Source: Chloroflexota bacterium
Lineage (GTDB): Bacteria; Chloroflexota; UBA11872
Assembly: GCA_022824865.1 (NCBI GenBank)
Contig: JAJDZD010000028.1
Location: forward strand, 1-64,000
DNA: 64,000 nt
Reading direction: 5' to 3'
The notes beneath the pieces are model-generated. The model saw only the letters and a list, made by a program, of their open reading frames with translations, was not told where the DNA came from and did no database searches. Below, one piece after another: positions 8,655 through 18,022 of this stretch. Numbering within the stretch: the first letter of the stretch is position 1; every line of letters starts with the position of its first letter. The translations under genes were made by a program, and so were the position numbers.

Positions 8655-9935
8655 CTAACGAATGAACCCTTCGTAGTTGCGCATCATCAACTGTGATTCA
8701 AGCTGCCGCATAGTGTCCAGCACCACGCCCACGACAATCAGCATTCCCGTGCTACTGATGGCCACCGCGTCGGCACCGGTAACGGTCTGGGCCACGAAGG
8801 GCACGACGGCGATGATCCCCAGAAACACCGCGCCCGCTAGCGTGATGCGGTTGACGACACCGGTCAGGTACTGGTGCGTGGGACGGCCAGGACGGATACC
8901 CGGGATAAAGCCGCCATTTTTCTGCAGGTTCTCCGCCAGGTTCTGCTGCTGAAAAACGACCAACGTGTATACGTACGTAAAGACGATCACGAGCAGAAAG
9001 GTAAAGACCCAGTAGATGGCGTTGCTGGGGCTGAGAGTGATCGCGATTGCGCCGGCCGCATTGGCCAGCCACGATACTTGCGATGTCTCGAAGTAGCTGG
9101 CAACCGTGGCCGGAAGCAGCATCAGCGAAAAGGCAAAGATCAGGGGAATCATGCCCGCTGAGTTGACCTTGAGAGGGATGTGTGTGCTCTGGCCGCCGTA
9201 CATGCGGGTTCCCCGGATGCGCTTGGCGTAGTGGACCGGGATCCGACGCTGAGCCTCCTGCACGAAGACGATGGCGGCGATCATGATGAGACCGATGATC
9301 ACGACGGCGATGAACCCGCCGATGTTCTGACCAGCGAACAGCGACTGACCCAGAGCAGCAGGAGCACCAGCCACGATGCCGGCAAAGATGATGATCGAGA
9401 CGCCGTTACCGATGCCATTTTCGGTAATCAGTTCGCCAACCCAAAGCAGAAACATCGTTCCCGCCGTCATCACGATCAGCATTACGAAAATGTCGAACGC
9501 GCCCAACGTTGGAGACAACAGACCTTGCTGGGCCGAGCGCAGGATCTGAATCTGACCAAATCCTTGCAACATGGCAAACGGAATGGTGGCCAGTCGCGTC
9601 CACTGCGCGATCTTGCGACGTCCCGCTTCTCCTTCGCGTGAAAGCTCCTGCAAGGGCGGAATCAACGGCACCAGCACGGTCGAGGCAATGTTGGCGGTCA
9701 CGTAGGGATAGACGCCCAGCGCGACGACCGAGAAATTCTCCAGCGCCCCGCCGGACAGGAGGTTCATGAATCCCAGCAACTGGTTGCCGGCAAAGAAGTC
9801 GGCCAGCAACTCCGTGTTCACACCCGGCAAGGGGATGTGCGCGACCGCCCGAAATACAATCAGGAGGCCGATTGTGAAGAGAATCTTGCGACGAACGTCG
9901 GGAAGCTGGAAGGCCGCGACGGCCGTCTCGATCAC
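8655..9935 (-). CDS. secY: Preprotein translocase subunit SecY
   Basis: Central channel of the Sec translocon in the cytoplasmic membrane; works with SecE, SecG and SecA (not in this window). Ten hydrophobic segments can be followed over 426 aa. Markers are the N-terminal FTIGLLIVFRAVAHIPLPGVN, the plug region LLSGGALENFSVVALGVYPY, VGELITENGIGNGVS and the C-terminal cytoplasmic GFIPGIRPGRPT loop. A GTG start (9933-9935) overlaps the stop of rplO by 4 bases. Position between rplO and adk is canonical for the spc operon. Confidence 0.97.
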   Translation of the reverse strand: MIETAVAAFQLPDVRRKILFTIGLLIVFRAVAHIPLPGVNTELLADFFAGNQLLGFMNLLSGGALENFSVVALGVYPYVTANIASTVLVPLIPPLQELSREGEAGRRKIAQWTRLATIPFAMLQGFGQIQILRSAQQGLLSPTLGAFDIFVMLIVMTAGTMFLLWVGELITENGIGNGVSIIIFAGIVAGAPAALGQSLFAGQNIGGFIAVVIIGLIMIAAIVFVQEAQRRIPVHYAKRIRGTRMYGGQSTHIPLKVNSAGMIPLIFAFSLMLLPATVASYFETSQVSWLANAAGAIAITLSPSNAIYWVFTFLLVIVFTYVYTLVVFQQQNLAENLQKNGGFIPGIRPGRPTHQYLTGVVNRITLAGAVFLGIIAVVPFVAQTVTGADAVAISSTGMLIVVGVVLDTMRQLESQLMMRNYEGFIR

Positions 9936-10378
9936 TCGCTCAACTCCTCGACGGAGCCACCGGCGCTTTCAATTTTTACCTTGGCCGCCGCCGAGAATTT
10001 CGGTGCGCGCACGATCAAGGCGTGGTCCAAGTCGCCGCCGGCAAGAATCTTGAACAGGCCAGGCTCGATAAGCCCCATGCCCTTGAGTTCATCTGGCCCC
10101 ACGACCGATCCCTCGGGGAAGATGTTCAGCGCGCCAACGTTAACCGGCTGGTAATCGCGCCTAAAGCGGTGGTTGGAAAAGCCGCGACGGCTGGGGAAGC
10201 GCATGAGGAGGCGCGTCTGGCCGCCTTCGAAGCCGGGATACGCGTTGCCCCCGCTGCGGGCCCCCTGCCCCAAGGTCCCGCGTCCGGCTGTCTTACCTCT
10301 CCCAGAGCCTTCGCCACGGCCGACGCGACGTCGGCGCTTGCGGGCGGGCGCGGCCGAGGTGATCTGATGCGGTTTCAT
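9932..10378 (-). CDS. rplO: 50S ribosomal protein L15 (uL15)
   Basis: Late-assembly large-subunit protein. The Gly/Arg-rich N-terminus RRRRVGRGEGSGRGKTAGRG, the FEGGQTRLLMRFPSRRGF segment and the C-terminal VRAPKFSAAAKVKIESAGG are diagnostic. Length 148 aa. It overlaps rpmD upstream and secY downstream by 4 bases each. Confidence 0.96.
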   Translation of the reverse strand: MKPHQITSAAPARKRRRRVGRGEGSGRGKTAGRGTLGQGARSGGNAYPGFEGGQTRLLMRFPSRRGFSNHRFRRDYQPVNVGALNIFPEGSVVGPDELKGMGLIEPGLFKILAGGDLDHALIVRAPKFSAAAKVKIESAGGSVEELSE

Positions 10379-10575
10379 GGTTGGTCGCCGTTTGCTGAGT
10401 CAGACTCAATCTCGACGAGGTGTTCCACGACCCTGACCATGGCCCGGATATCAGATGTGTCAGACCGCGACGATCGCCGACCAATTGCACCCAGACCGAG
10501 CGCCTTCAACGTATTCCGCTGGGACTCCCGGGAGCCGATGGAACTGCGAACCTGACGCAGCCGTAGTTCAGTCAT
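10375..10575 (-). CDS. rpmD: 50S ribosomal protein L30 (uL30)
   Basis: Small large-subunit protein of 66 aa. Family pattern: [20 protein letters not shown] followed by [24 protein letters not shown] in two blocks and VVEHLVEIE at the end. It lies between rpsE (8-base overlap) and rplO (4-base overlap), which is the spc-operon order. The C-terminus (SDSANGDQP) is slightly longer than usual. Confidence 0.94.
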   Translation of the reverse strand: MTELRLRQVRSSIGSRESQRNTLKALGLGAIGRRSSRSDTSDIRAMVRVVEHLVEIESDSANGDQP

Positions 10576-11113
10576 CGGCTGGCGGACTCACGGCCTGCAT
10601 GCGACGGGCAACGGTCTCTTCTGGAATCCGGAGACTGGCCAAACCATTCACCGTGGCTCGGACCACGTTTACGGCGTTTGTGGACCCTATGATTTTTGTG
10701 AGCAAGTTGCGAACACCCGCCAGTTCAAGCACGGCGCGAACCGCGCCGCCGGCAATGACCCCTGTGCCGGGGCCGGCCGGGCGCAGCACGACCTTGGAAG
10801 CACGGAAGCTTTCCTCAACGTAGTGCGGGATGGATCCATCTTCGGTCAGGGGAATCTCGATCAGGGATCGGCGAGCGCGTTCCTGCCCCTTGCGAATCGC
10901 GGCGACCACTTCGTTGGCCCGACCTATACCGACGCCCACGCGACCGCGCCGGTCGCCGACGACGACGATGGCGTTGAATCCAAAGCGGCGGCCACCCTTC
11001 ACGACTTTCGCGACCCGTTTGATGCGGACAACCCGATCGTCCAGCCGGTGCAGGTCACCACCATCGCGAGATGCGTCGGGACCGCCCGGGGCAAGCTGGG
11101 TGTTGATTGTCAT
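10568..11113 (-). CDS. rpsE: 30S ribosomal protein S5 (uS5)
   Basis: Decoding-fidelity protein at the mRNA entry channel. The dsRNA-binding-like S5 motif reads [19 protein letters not shown] then [20 protein letters not shown]; the C-terminal domain shows [21 protein letters not shown] place the start at ATG 11111-11113 (MTINTQ), which overlaps the rplR stop by 4 bases; an in-frame ATG at 11161 would add 16 residues from inside rplR. The product has 181 aa. Confidence 0.95.
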   Translation of the reverse strand: MTINTQLAPGGPDASRDGGDLHRLDDRVVRIKRVAKVVKGGRRFGFNAIVVVGDRRGRVGVGIGRANEVVAAIRKGQERARRSLIEIPLTEDGSIPHYVEESFRASKVVLRPAGPGTGVIAGGAVRAVLELAGVRNLLTKIIGSTNAVNVVRATVNGLASLRIPEETVARRMQAVSPPADD

Positions 11114-11463
11114 AGTGCGATGCCCCCAGTACGAACGGCGTCGGCCAACGCCTTGACGCACCCGTGGTATCGGTGTCCGCCGCGGTCGAAGACGACGTCG
11201 GTTATGTCAAGCTCCCTGGCCCGCTCAGCTAAGCGCACACCAACGTCAGCCGCGCGCTCAAGCTTGGTAGCGCCCTTGGTCATAGATTCACGCGACGAGG
11301 CGGCAGCCAGCGTGTGACCGGCGATGTCGTCAATAACCTGGGCATATGTGTGCTTGTGGCTGCGGAATACCGCCAGACGTGGTCGCTGAGGGTAACCAAC
11401 CACACGGCGTCGAATACGACGATGTCGTCGTTTCCTGGCGATTTGTCGGTTGAGCGTTGCCAT
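11110..11463 (-). CDS. rplR: 50S ribosomal protein L18 (uL18)
   Basis: 5S rRNA-binding protein of the central protuberance. Starts [20 protein letters not shown], with [20 protein letters not shown] and the C-terminal [20 protein letters not shown] typical of the family. It has 117 aa when begun at ATG 11461-11463. The same frame stays open upstream for about 100 codons, but that stretch reads rplF out of frame and has no L18 similarity. It follows rplF by 10 bases and overlaps rpsE by 4. Confidence 0.95.
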   Translation of the reverse strand: MATLNRQIARKRRHRRIRRRVVGYPQRPRLAVFRSHKHTYAQVIDDIAGHTLAAASSRESMTKGATKLERAADVGVRLAERARELDITDVVFDRGGHRYHGCVKALADAVRTGGIAL

Positions 11464-11473
11464 CGTCAGGCTC

Positions 11474-12025
11474 CTACGCGACCGTTGTTGCCGCAGTCTT
11501 GCCAGGCTTGCGTCGCACGATCTCGCCCTGGTAGCGCAGGCCGTGGCCCTTATACGGATCGGCTGGCCGGATTGCCCGCAGTTCAGCCGCCACTTGTCCC
11601 ACAGCCTGTTTGTCAATTCCACGGACAACGATGTGGGTGGGATCGGGAACTTCAAACTCAATTCCCGTCGGTGCCTGGCGCCGCTGGGGATGAGTGAATC
11701 CCAGTTGCAAGTCAAGAGTTGTGCCTTGAAGTTGGACCCGGTACCCGGTGCCCTGGATTTCAAGCCGCTTCTCATATCCCTGGGTTACACCGAGAATCAT
11801 GTTGGCCACCAACTGACGAGCCAGCCCGTGTAGGGCGCGGACTCGATGTTCGTCGTTAGGCCGGGTGGCCAGCATCCGACCGTTCTCACGCTTGAACTTG
11901 ATCACGGGCGGGATGGCCTGCACCAACTCGCCTTTAGGGCCTTTGACAGTCACGACATTATTCGCGTCAAAGCTGACGGTCACACCGTCCGGCACATTGA
12001 TGGGAGTCAAACCAATACGGGACAT
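11474..12025 (-). CDS. rplF: 50S ribosomal protein L6 (uL6)
   Basis: Large-subunit protein near the factor-binding stalk base, two repeated domains. Begins [19 protein letters not shown]; the C-terminal signature is [19 protein letters not shown] with VRRKPGK following. It has 183 aa from ATG 12023-12025; a start at 12082 would add 19 residues lying over rpsH. It follows rpsH by 4 bases. Confidence 0.95.
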   Translation of the reverse strand: MSRIGLTPINVPDGVTVSFDANNVVTVKGPKGELVQAIPPVIKFKRENGRMLATRPNDEHRVRALHGLARQLVANMILGVTQGYEKRLEIQGTGYRVQLQGTTLDLQLGFTHPQRRQAPTGIEFEVPDPTHIVVRGIDKQAVGQVAAELRAIRPADPYKGHGLRYQGEIVRRKPGKTAATTVA

Positions 12026-12029
12026 GGGG

Positions 12030-12419
12030 CTACCAGACGAAGCAGAGGACTTCGCCGCCGAGGCGACGCTTGGCAGCCTCACGGCCAGTCATAATGCCCT
12101 GCGAGGTAGAAATAACGGCGGTTCCGATGCCGCCCATCACTCGTGGAATTTCGCGCGCGCGGGTGTGAATGCGCAGACCCGGGCGGCTGACCCGCCTGGC
12201 GCCGCCAAAGGCTGGCTCGCCATTCTGATAACGCAGGCTCACATCCAACCAGGTGCGATGACCCTCGTGGACGGTTTCGATTGAGCCAACAAAGCCTTCG
12301 TCGACTAGGAGCGCCGCGATTCGAGCCTTAGTCTTGGAGTGTGGGATGCGGACCTTCGTATGACGGGCCCCCACGGCATTTCGCAGCCGGGCCAGCATGT
12401 CCGCAATCGGGTCGGTCAT
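12030..12419 (-). CDS. rpsH: 30S ribosomal protein S8 (uS8)
   Basis: Binds helix 21 of 16S rRNA; in many bacteria it also represses the spc operon. Starts MTDPIADMLARLRNAVGAR and ends with GVGTAVISTSQG-like IGTAVISTSQGIMTGREAAK followed by GGEVLCFVW. Length 129 aa. It lies between rpsN and rplF. Whether it autoregulates here cannot be judged. Confidence 0.96.
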   Translation of the reverse strand: MTDPIADMLARLRNAVGARHTKVRIPHSKTKARIAALLVDEGFVGSIETVHEGHRTWLDVSLRYQNGEPAFGGARRVSRPGLRIHTRAREIPRVMGGIGTAVISTSQGIMTGREAAKRRLGGEVLCFVW

Positions 12420-12426
12420 CGTTGGC

Positions 12427-12666
12427 TCACCAACTGGCTTTCGTCACGCCCGGGATGTGACCCTTGACGGCCAGCTCACGGAAGCAGATCCGGCAGATGC
12501 CGAATCGGCGCATGTGCGCTCGGGGCCTTCCACAGAGTCGGCAACGGTTGCGATACCGCACCTTGAAACGCAGTCTGCGCCCGCGCAGGGACTTGGACTC
12601 AAACTCTGGGTCCAGCCATGCCTCACGCTCGCGCTTCCATTTTTCGATTTTTGCCTTTCTCGCCAT
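12427..12666 (-). CDS. rpsN: 30S ribosomal protein S14, zinc type (uS14), with insertion
   Basis: Head protein needed for late 30S assembly. The zinc-ribbon CRLCGRP...CRICFREL and the C-terminus [12 protein letters not shown] identify the type Z paralogue. It has 79 aa against 61 usual: about 18 extra residues ([20 protein letters not shown]) sit between the N-terminal KIEKWK segment and the FKVRYRNRC core. The start ATG is 9 bases after rplE's stop and no internal start would restore the normal length while keeping [11 protein letters not shown]. Confidence 0.94.
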   Translation of the reverse strand: MARKAKIEKWKREREAWLDPEFESKSLRGRRLRFKVRYRNRCRLCGRPRAHMRRFGICRICFRELAVKGHIPGVTKASW

Positions 12667-12675
12667 ATCCGAACC

Positions 12676-13230
12676 TCAAGCCGCCTCGTCGAGGCGCTGG
12701 AACGGCATGCCGAGGAGTTCGAGCAGCCGCAGGGCTTCTCCGTCAGTTGGCGCAGTCGTGACTATGACGACCTGCAGACCGCGGATTCGATCGATCTGGT
12801 CGTAGTCGATCTCTGGAAAAATGAGTTGCTCGGTCAATCCCAGCGCGTAATTCCCACGTCCGTCGAAGGACGTACGCAAGACGCCGCGAAAGTCACGCAT
12901 ACGCGGTAAGGCGACGGTGACGAGGCGGTCTAGGAACTCGTACATGCGGGTTCCGCGTAGCGTGCCCTTTACGCCCACCCGCTGTCCGGCACGAAGCTTG
13001 AATGCCGCCACGCTCTTGCGCGCGCGGGTCACCACCGGCCGCTGCCCGGTAATTGTGGCGACATCACGCACGGCATGGTCAACAGACGCGTCGTTTTCGA
13101 GCGCTTCGCCGAGTCCGATATTGACCACGATCCGGTCCAACTGTGGAACGGCAAGCGGATTGGAATACCCGAACTCCCGCATCAACTGCGGTCGGATCTC
13201 TTCCCGGTAGCGTGTGAGGAGTCGGGCCAT
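12676..13230 (-). CDS. rplE: 50S ribosomal protein L5 (uL5)
   Basis: 5S rRNA-binding protein that touches the P-site tRNA. Markers: [60 protein letters not shown] and [20 protein letters not shown]. The start ATG 13228-13230 overlaps the rplX stop by one base (TAATG) and gives 184 aa; an in-frame start at 13332 lies in rplX. Confidence 0.95.
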   Translation of the reverse strand: MARLLTRYREEIRPQLMREFGYSNPLAVPQLDRIVVNIGLGEALENDASVDHAVRDVATITGQRPVVTRARKSVAAFKLRAGQRVGVKGTLRGTRMYEFLDRLVTVALPRMRDFRGVLRTSFDGRGNYALGLTEQLIFPEIDYDQIDRIRGLQVVIVTTAPTDGEALRLLELLGMPFQRLDEAA

Positions 13231-13559
13231 TACTCGTCGAGTTGCTCGCTGCATTTGCGGCAGTATCGCCGCTTCATACCGTCGTCGCCCAGTGCGTAAC
13301 CGACTCTCGCGGGCTGGTCGCAGGCCGGGCACACGAGCATGACGTTGGAGACGTCAAGCGGGGCGTTGAAGTCAATGATACCCGCCGGCTGTCCAATTGC
13401 CCGGGGTCTGGCATGACGCTTGCGGACGTTGACGCCCTCAACCACGACTCGGCCAGTCGCTGGCACCACGTGCTCAACGACACCCCGCCGCCCCACGTCA
13501 CGTCCCTGCAACACTTGGATCGTGTCGCCCTTACGAATGCGAAAGCGCCGGATTGACAT
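13230..13559 (-). CDS. rplX: 50S ribosomal protein L24 (uL24) with C-terminal zinc ribbon
   Basis: Assembly initiator for the 50S subunit. The KOW motif is [20 protein letters not shown] (residues 10-29), followed by [13 protein letters not shown]. The C-terminal half keeps a CPAC...CRKC pair, the zinc-ribbon form of the family. Length 109 aa, normal. It lies 2 bases after rplN and overlaps rplE by one. Confidence 0.95.
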   Translation of the reverse strand: MSIRRFRIRKGDTIQVLQGRDVGRRGVVEHVVPATGRVVVEGVNVRKRHARPRAIGQPAGIIDFNAPLDVSNVMLVCPACDQPARVGYALGDDGMKRRYCRKCSEQLDE

Positions 13560-13561
13560 CG

Positions 13562-13927
13562 CTACAAGACCTCCGGCGCCAAGGACACAATGCGCATGAA
13601 CTGACGGTCACGCAGTTCGCGCCCGATGGGTCCGAAGATTCGCGTACCGCGGGGAACTTCGCCTTCCAGCAGAACCGCTGCGTTGTCATCAAAGCGAATC
13701 CGTGAGCCATCAGGTCGCCGGTATTCCTTGTTGACACGCACGACGACTGCGCGAACCACCGATCCGCGCGGCACGGCGCTGTTGGGGGCCGCTTGCTTGA
13801 CGCTGCCCACAATGATGTCGCCCACGTGAGCGTATTTGCGGGACGACCCGCCCAGCACGCGGATACACATGATCTCGCGCGCGCCACTGTTATCGGCGAC
13901 TTTGAGCCGGCTTTGTTGCTGAATCAT
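13562..13927 (-). CDS. rplN: 50S ribosomal protein L14 (uL14)
   Basis: Interface protein of the 50S subunit, binding site of the silencing factor RsfS in many bacteria. Begins [20 protein letters not shown] and contains [17 protein letters not shown] and [15 protein letters not shown]. It has 121-122 aa. First gene of the spc block; 5 bases separate it from rpsQ. Confidence 0.97.
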   Translation of the reverse strand: MIQQQSRLKVADNSGAREIMCIRVLGGSSRKYAHVGDIIVGSVKQAAPNSAVPRGSVVRAVVVRVNKEYRRPDGSRIRFDDNAAVLLEGEVPRGTRIFGPIGRELRDRQFMRIVSLAPEVL

Positions 13928-13932
13928 CGGGA

Positions 13933-14271
13933 TTAGACGTTCCGAGAATCCTCGGGGTCGCCATCGGACTCATCTTCAGGTGCACCGGTGCTGAAGGCCG
14001 CCTGGCGTTCTTCGTCGGTGAGCTGGGTTCGCTCGATAACCTCAACTAGGCGCCAGCGCTTACGCCGGCTCATTGGACGCGATTCCTCGATCTGAACCAG
14101 ATCGCCAATGCGGCACGTGTTCTGGGGATCGTGCGTCATTAATTTCCGGCGCAGACGCACCTGCTTCTTGTACAGCCGATGGCGGCGGACCGACTCCACC
14201 TCGACGATGATGGTCTTGTCAGCTCGATCGCTGGCAACACGTCCGACCCGGCGAGCACGCGCTCCTGGCAC
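13933..14271 (-). CDS. rpsQ: 30S ribosomal protein S17 (uS17) with acidic C-terminal extension
   Basis: Primary 16S-binding assembly protein. Core motifs are [40 protein letters not shown] and [14 protein letters not shown]. It has 112 aa, about 25 longer than the family norm: after the core comes [18 protein letters not shown], an acidic, probably disordered tail. It overlaps neither neighbour (3 bases from rpmC, 5 from rplN). Confidence 0.95.
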   Translation of the reverse strand: MPGARARRVGRVASDRADKTIIVEVESVRRHRLYKKQVRLRRKLMTHDPQNTCRIGDLVQIEESRPMSRRKRWRLVEVIERTQLTDEERQAAFSTGAPEDESDGDPEDSRNV

Positions 14272-14274
14272 GGG

Positions 14275-14490
14275 TTAGGCCTCCTCCAACTCGTAGGGAA
14301 CCAACGCGCGTTCGCGCTGAACCGTCAGCATACGAGCGATGTCGCGGCGCACAAGGCGCAGTTGCGAGGTATCCGCCAACTGCAGCGTCGCATGCTGGAC
14401 GCGCAGCCGGAAGAGTTCTTCCTTGGTTTCCGCGATCCGTGTCGTCAACTCGTCGTCGCTCAGATCGCGGAACTGGTCGGCCTTACCCAA
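14275..14490 (-). CDS. rpmC: 50S ribosomal protein L29 (uL29), TTG start inside rplP
   Basis: Exit-tunnel protein that helps dock trigger factor and SRP. The L29 pattern is [32 protein letters not shown] and [17 protein letters not shown]. No ATG or GTG precedes the core in frame; a TTG at 14488-14490 (TTG GGT AAG) lies 8 bases inside the rplP coding end and has GGAGG about 6 bases upstream, so I take it as the start, giving 71 aa. The same frame is open much further upstream but only as a shadow of rplP. Confidence 0.9.
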   Translation of the reverse strand: MGKADQFRDLSDDELTTRIAETKEELFRLRVQHATLQLADTSQLRLVRRDIARMLTVQRERALVPYELEEA

Positions 14491-14908
14491 CGGCGACCTC
14501 CGCGGAACGTGAGACAACACGAGTCTGTACGGAAAGCTTGTGCGACGCCAAACGCATGGCCTCGCGAGCCATGGCTTCTTCGACCCCGGCGAGTTCGAAG
14601 AGAATTCGCCCCGGCTTGACAACGGCGACCCAGCTTTCGACGTTGCCCTTGCCGCTACCCATGCGGACCTCGGCTGGCTTTTGTGTGATGGGTTTGTCGG
14701 GAAAGATCCGAATCCAGAGTTGACCCGTCCGCCTGACCGAGTGGGTAATGGCGCGGCGGGCCGCCTCAATCTCGCGACTGTCGACCCAACCCACGGTGGT
14801 GGCCTGCAAGCCGAACTCGCCGGAGACGAGGGAATTGCCACGTCCGGCCCGGCCACGCCGCCGGCCCCGGTGCATCTTGCGAAATTTGGTTCGCTTGGGC
14901 ATCAACAT
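14483..14908 (-). CDS. rplP: 50S ribosomal protein L16 (uL16)
   Basis: Positions the A-site tRNA on the 50S subunit. Markers are [58 protein letters not shown] and [12 protein letters not shown]. Length 141 aa from ATG 14906-14908, which has GAGGT 5 bases upstream; a second ATG two codons later (14902) is possible. It lies 2 bases after rpsC. Confidence 0.96.
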   Translation of the reverse strand: MLMPKRTKFRKMHRGRRRGRAGRGNSLVSGEFGLQATTVGWVDSREIEAARRAITHSVRRTGQLWIRIFPDKPITQKPAEVRMGSGKGNVESWVAVVKPGRILFELAGVEEAMAREAMRLASHKLSVQTRVVSRSAEVAVG

Positions 14909-14910
14909 GG

Positions 14911-15660
14911 CTAACCTCGTGGTGGCCGCCGGCGGCGCCCCGCGACCGGCCGGGACACCGGCTCGGCCAGCAGCTCGGCGGCGTCACGAGCAGCGCCGCG
15001 ATGCACCCAGCCCTTGACCCCGATCCGGCCTGCGGTCGTTCGCGCTTCGGTGAATCCGTAGTCAATGTCGGCGTCCAGCGTCTGAAGCGGCACGGTACCC
15101 AGGAGTTCGAACTCACTGCGCGACATTTCGCGCCCGCCCAGACGCCCGCTGACCATGATCTTCACGCCCTGCGCACCGGCGCGCATGGTCCGTTCCGCAG
15201 TCATCTTGATGGCCCGCCGGAACGAAACGCGGCGCTCGAGCTGGTCGGCCACGTTTCGCACCACGAGGAATGCGTCAAGTTCAGGTTGGCTGATTTCCTC
15301 GACATCAACGACAACGCGCTTGCCCGTGTGCCGCTCGATGCGGTTCTGAATTTCCTCGCGGTTGCTGCCACCGCGTCCGATCACGATCCCCGGCCGAGCT
15401 GTGTGGATAACAACCCGAACCTGGCTGACCTGCCGCTCAATCTCGATCTTCGAGACACCGGCACCATAGCTACCTCGTCGGCGCCCACCGCGACGCGGCG
15501 CGTTTCGACCGTCCGGTGCTTCTACAAAGCTACGTACGAGATTTCGAATCGCCAGATCCTCAAGCAACAGTTCGGTGTAATCACGGTCGGCATACCAGGT
15601 GCTTTCCCAGCGCGTGGTATATCCGAGGCGGTAGCCGATCGGGTGAACCTTGCGTCCCAT
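14911..15660 (-). CDS. rpsC: 30S ribosomal protein S3 (uS3)
   Basis: Head protein lining the mRNA entry tunnel. The KH domain carries [18 protein letters not shown], and the C-terminal domain [20 protein letters not shown] with [14 protein letters not shown]. It has 249 aa; a short Arg/Gly-rich insert ([18 protein letters not shown]) precedes the KH domain and looks unstructured. 2 bases separate it from rplV. Confidence 0.96.
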   Translation of the reverse strand: MGRKVHPIGYRLGYTTRWESTWYADRDYTELLLEDLAIRNLVRSFVEAPDGRNAPRRGGRRRGSYGAGVSKIEIERQVSQVRVVIHTARPGIVIGRGGSNREEIQNRIERHTGKRVVVDVEEISQPELDAFLVVRNVADQLERRVSFRRAIKMTAERTMRAGAQGVKIMVSGRLGGREMSRSEFELLGTVPLQTLDADIDYGFTEARTTAGRIGVKGWVHRGAARDAAELLAEPVSRPVAGRRRRPPRG

Positions 15661-15662
15661 GT

Positions 15663-16001
15663 CTACGGCATTCCGTCGTCAACGGTCACGGTGATGTGAC
15701 CGGACCGCTTCTGATACATCCCGACGCGACCGCGCGACTTTGCCCGAAAGCGCCGCAGCGTCGGCCCGTCGTCAACCACGACCGACTGGATCCGCAGTGC
15801 GTCGCGGTCCAGCGCGTAGTTGTGTTCCGCATTGGCTGCGGCGGACTTGACCACTTTGGCAATCTCGGCTGCGGCGCGGTTGGGCATGAACGCCAGCGTA
15901 GCCATTGCCTGGTCGATCTCAAGCCCAGCCAATTCACGCGCGATGGTGCGCCCGCGCTGAGGCGACATGCGCACGTACCTGGCGGTGGCTGAAGTTTGCA
16001 T
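15663..16001 (-). CDS. rplV: 50S ribosomal protein L22 (uL22)
   Basis: Exit-tunnel constriction protein; the target loop for macrolide-resistance mutations. Markers: ARYVRMSPQRGRTIARELAG, LAFMPNRAAAEIAKVVKSA and the beta-hairpin region SRGRVGMYQKRSGHITVTV. Length 112 aa. 3 bases after rpsS. Confidence 0.96.
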   Translation of the reverse strand: MQTSATARYVRMSPQRGRTIARELAGLEIDQAMATLAFMPNRAAAEIAKVVKSAAANAEHNYALDRDALRIQSVVVDDGPTLRRFRAKSRGRVGMYQKRSGHITVTVDDGMP

Positions 16002-16004
16002 GGG

Positions 16005-16289
16005 TCAGTGTCCCATCGGCGATGTCGAGCGCCCGCGCGCGTGACTGCGAAAGGTACGCGTAGGGGCAAACTCGCCCAGCCGGTGCCCGACCATGTTTTC
16101 CGAGACATATACAGGAACATGACGTCGCCCGTCGTGAACCGCAATAGTCAACCCAACCATCTCAGGGTGAACGACGCTCGCTCGACTCCAAGTCCGAATG
16201 ACCTGTTTGCGCCGACTGCGCGAAGCTTCGGCAACACGCTTCTCAAGCTTTGGATGGATGTACCAGCCCTTTTTGGTGCTGCGTGACAT
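16005..16289 (-). CDS. rpsS: 30S ribosomal protein S19 (uS19)
   Basis: Head protein forming a dimer with S13 and an intersubunit bridge. Markers: [59 protein letters not shown]. Length 94 aa. 6 bases after rplB. Confidence 0.97.
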   Translation of the reverse strand: MSRSTKKGWYIHPKLEKRVAEASRSRRKQVIRTWSRASVVHPEMVGLTIAVHDGRRHVPVYVSENMVGHRLGEFAPTRTFRSHARGRSTSPMGH

Positions 16290-16295
16290 GCGGGC

Positions 16296-17126
16296 CTACC
16301 TGTTCCGCCGGCGCACAATGAACTTGTCGCTGGGACGCCGCCCAATGCGGGTTCGCCGCCCCTGGGTCGGCTTGCCCCATGGCGTCTTGGGTCCGGGCAT
16401 GCCAACTGGCGCCTTGCCCTCGCCACCGCCGTGCGGATGGTCGGCTGGGTTCATGGCTGCGCCGCGAACTTGCGGACGGCGGCGACGCCAGCGAATCCGT
16501 CCGGCCTTGCCGGCGGACTGATTGCTGTGATCCACGTTTCCCACGCGCCCAACGGTAGCCATGCAGGCATCGGGCACCTGGCGCATCTCGCCCGATGGCA
16601 GTCGCAGGATAGCCAATCCACGGTCCTTGGCCATGAGCTGGCAGACCATGCCGGCCGAGCGCACAAGTTGCGCGCCGCGTCCGGGGGCTAACTCAACGGC
16701 GTGCACCTCGGTTCCCGCCGGGATACGAATCAACGGCATGGCGTTGCCCGGGCGGGGTTCGACGCCTGGCCCTGAGATGATCTCGCTTCCCACACCAATA
16801 CCGACCGGCGCCAGGATGTAGCGCTTCTCACCGTCGCGATAGTGGAGAAGCGCAATATGAGCGGAGCGATTGGGGTCGTACTCAACGCTGGCAACCACTG
16901 CGGGCACGCCAGGTTTGTCGCGACGCCAGTCAATCACACGGTACCGCCGCTTGGCGCCACCACCTCGGTGCCTCACCGTAACCCGCCCGGTGTTGTTGCG
17001 ACCGGCGCGCTTGGTGAGTGGACGCAAAAGCTTCTTCAGCGGGCGATCTCCGGAAAGCTCTGCGTTGTCAACGGCAACGTAGCCGCGGCGGCCTGGTGAG
17101 GTCGGGTTGAAGTTACGGAGCCCCAT
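16296..17126 (-). CDS. rplB: 50S ribosomal protein L2 (uL2)
   Basis: Large-subunit protein required for subunit association and peptidyl-transferase assembly. Markers: [39 protein letters not shown] and the C-terminal [18 protein letters not shown], which keeps the conserved histidine near the catalytic centre. Length 276 aa, normal. 3 bases after rplW. Confidence 0.97.
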   Translation of the reverse strand: MGLRNFNPTSPGRRGYVAVDNAELSGDRPLKKLLRPLTKRAGRNNTGRVTVRHRGGGAKRRYRVIDWRRDKPGVPAVVASVEYDPNRSAHIALLHYRDGEKRYILAPVGIGVGSEIISGPGVEPRPGNAMPLIRIPAGTEVHAVELAPGRGAQLVRSAGMVCQLMAKDRGLAILRLPSGEMRQVPDACMATVGRVGNVDHSNQSAGKAGRIRWRRRRPQVRGAAMNPADHPHGGGEGKAPVGMPGPKTPWGKPTQGRRTRIGRRPSDKFIVRRRNR

Positions 17127-17129
17127 TGC

Positions 17130-17414
17130 CTAGACCCCCGGTACGATTTCGATGGTGTGACCCTCACGCAGCGTGACGACAGCCTTCCGCCAACTTGGCC
17201 GATGGCCCTCGAAGCGGCCCATGCGTCGCGGCTTGCCGCGCACATTCATTACGTTGACCGACATCACCTCCACGTGAAACATCGCTTCCACCGCTTGCCG
17301 GATCGCATGTTTGGATGCGCCGCTCCGAACCTGGAACACGTACTTTCCGAATTCGCTGAGGGCTGTGGACTTCTCGGTGACGATTGGTCGTGTGATGACG
17401 TCGGCCGGGTTCAT
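17130..17414 (-). CDS. rplW: 50S ribosomal protein L23 (uL23)
   Basis: Exit-site protein that docks SRP and trigger factor. Markers: VITRPIVTEKSTALSEFGKY, FQVRSGASKHAIRQAVEAMF and VMNVRGKPRRMGRFEGHRP. Length 94 aa. It overlaps rplD by 4 bases. Confidence 0.96.
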   Translation of the reverse strand: MNPADVITRPIVTEKSTALSEFGKYVFQVRSGASKHAIRQAVEAMFHVEVMSVNVMNVRGKPRRMGRFEGHRPSWRKAVVTLREGHTIEIVPGV

Positions 17415-18022
17415 GCGCCCACTCGTTTCTGGAGCGCATCCAACGCCGCCGGGCTGGCCACGATGTGGTCGGCGACGACAATCTCGTAGAAGTTCAGTGT
17501 GTCGGCCCGCTCAACGTCCACGTTGGGAATATTGCGCGCTGAGCGTTGCAGTTCCTCGGGCGGGTCAACGTCAACCAGCAGCACGCGCCCGGATAGGCCG
17601 GCGGCGCTCAACCATGCCGCGCGATCACGAGTCTTCGGTGAGTCGCCCCATGATGCAGCCACACTAATGCACTCATCGGCGGCCTTGGCCGCCAGCAGCG
17701 CGCGTACGGCTTGTCGGCGCTCCCGCTTGTTCACGTGCGGGCGCGTTCGGCGCGGCTTGGGACCAAACGCTACGCCGCCCCCTCGTCGGATAGGCGAGCC
17801 GGCGCTGCCGGCGCGGGCTCGGCCAGTAGACTTCTGCCGGTAGAGCTTGGCCGTACTGGCCGCGACCTCGCCGCGGCTCTTTGTATTGGCCGTCCCCTGG
17901 CGCTGACTGGCGGCATGCACGGTCAGCATGCGCTTTAGAAGCTCGGCGGACGCGTTCGAGGCGCCAAAGCAGTCGCTGGCGGCGGGAGAGAGATTGGTTG
18001 GCGCTGGCGGTTTGGCGGCCAT
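17411..18022 (-). CDS. rplD: 50S ribosomal protein L4 (uL4)
   Basis: Lines the exit tunnel; in E. coli it also autoregulates the S10 operon, which I cannot test here. Recognised by the extended loop TGRARAGSAGSPIRRGGGVA and FGPKPRRTRPHVNKRERRQA. The 203 aa length is normal; the N-terminus (MAAKPPAPTNLSPAASDCFG) is poorly conserved. It shares one base with rplC's stop and overlaps rplW. Confidence 0.95.
   Translation of the reverse strand: MAAKPPAPTNLSPAASDCFGASNASAELLKRMLTVHAASQRQGTANTKSRGEVAASTAKLYRQKSTGRARAGSAGSPIRRGGGVAFGPKPRRTRPHVNKRERRQAVRALLAAKAADECISVAASWGDSPKTRDRAAWLSAAGLSGRVLLVDVDPPEELQRSARNIPNVDVERADTLNFYEIVVADHIVASPAALDALQKRVGA

Noticed and set aside
11464-11775. N-terminal extension of L18 by about 100 residues
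   Set aside because: The added part reads rplF in another frame and has no L18 similarity; the ATG at 11463 gives the normal length.
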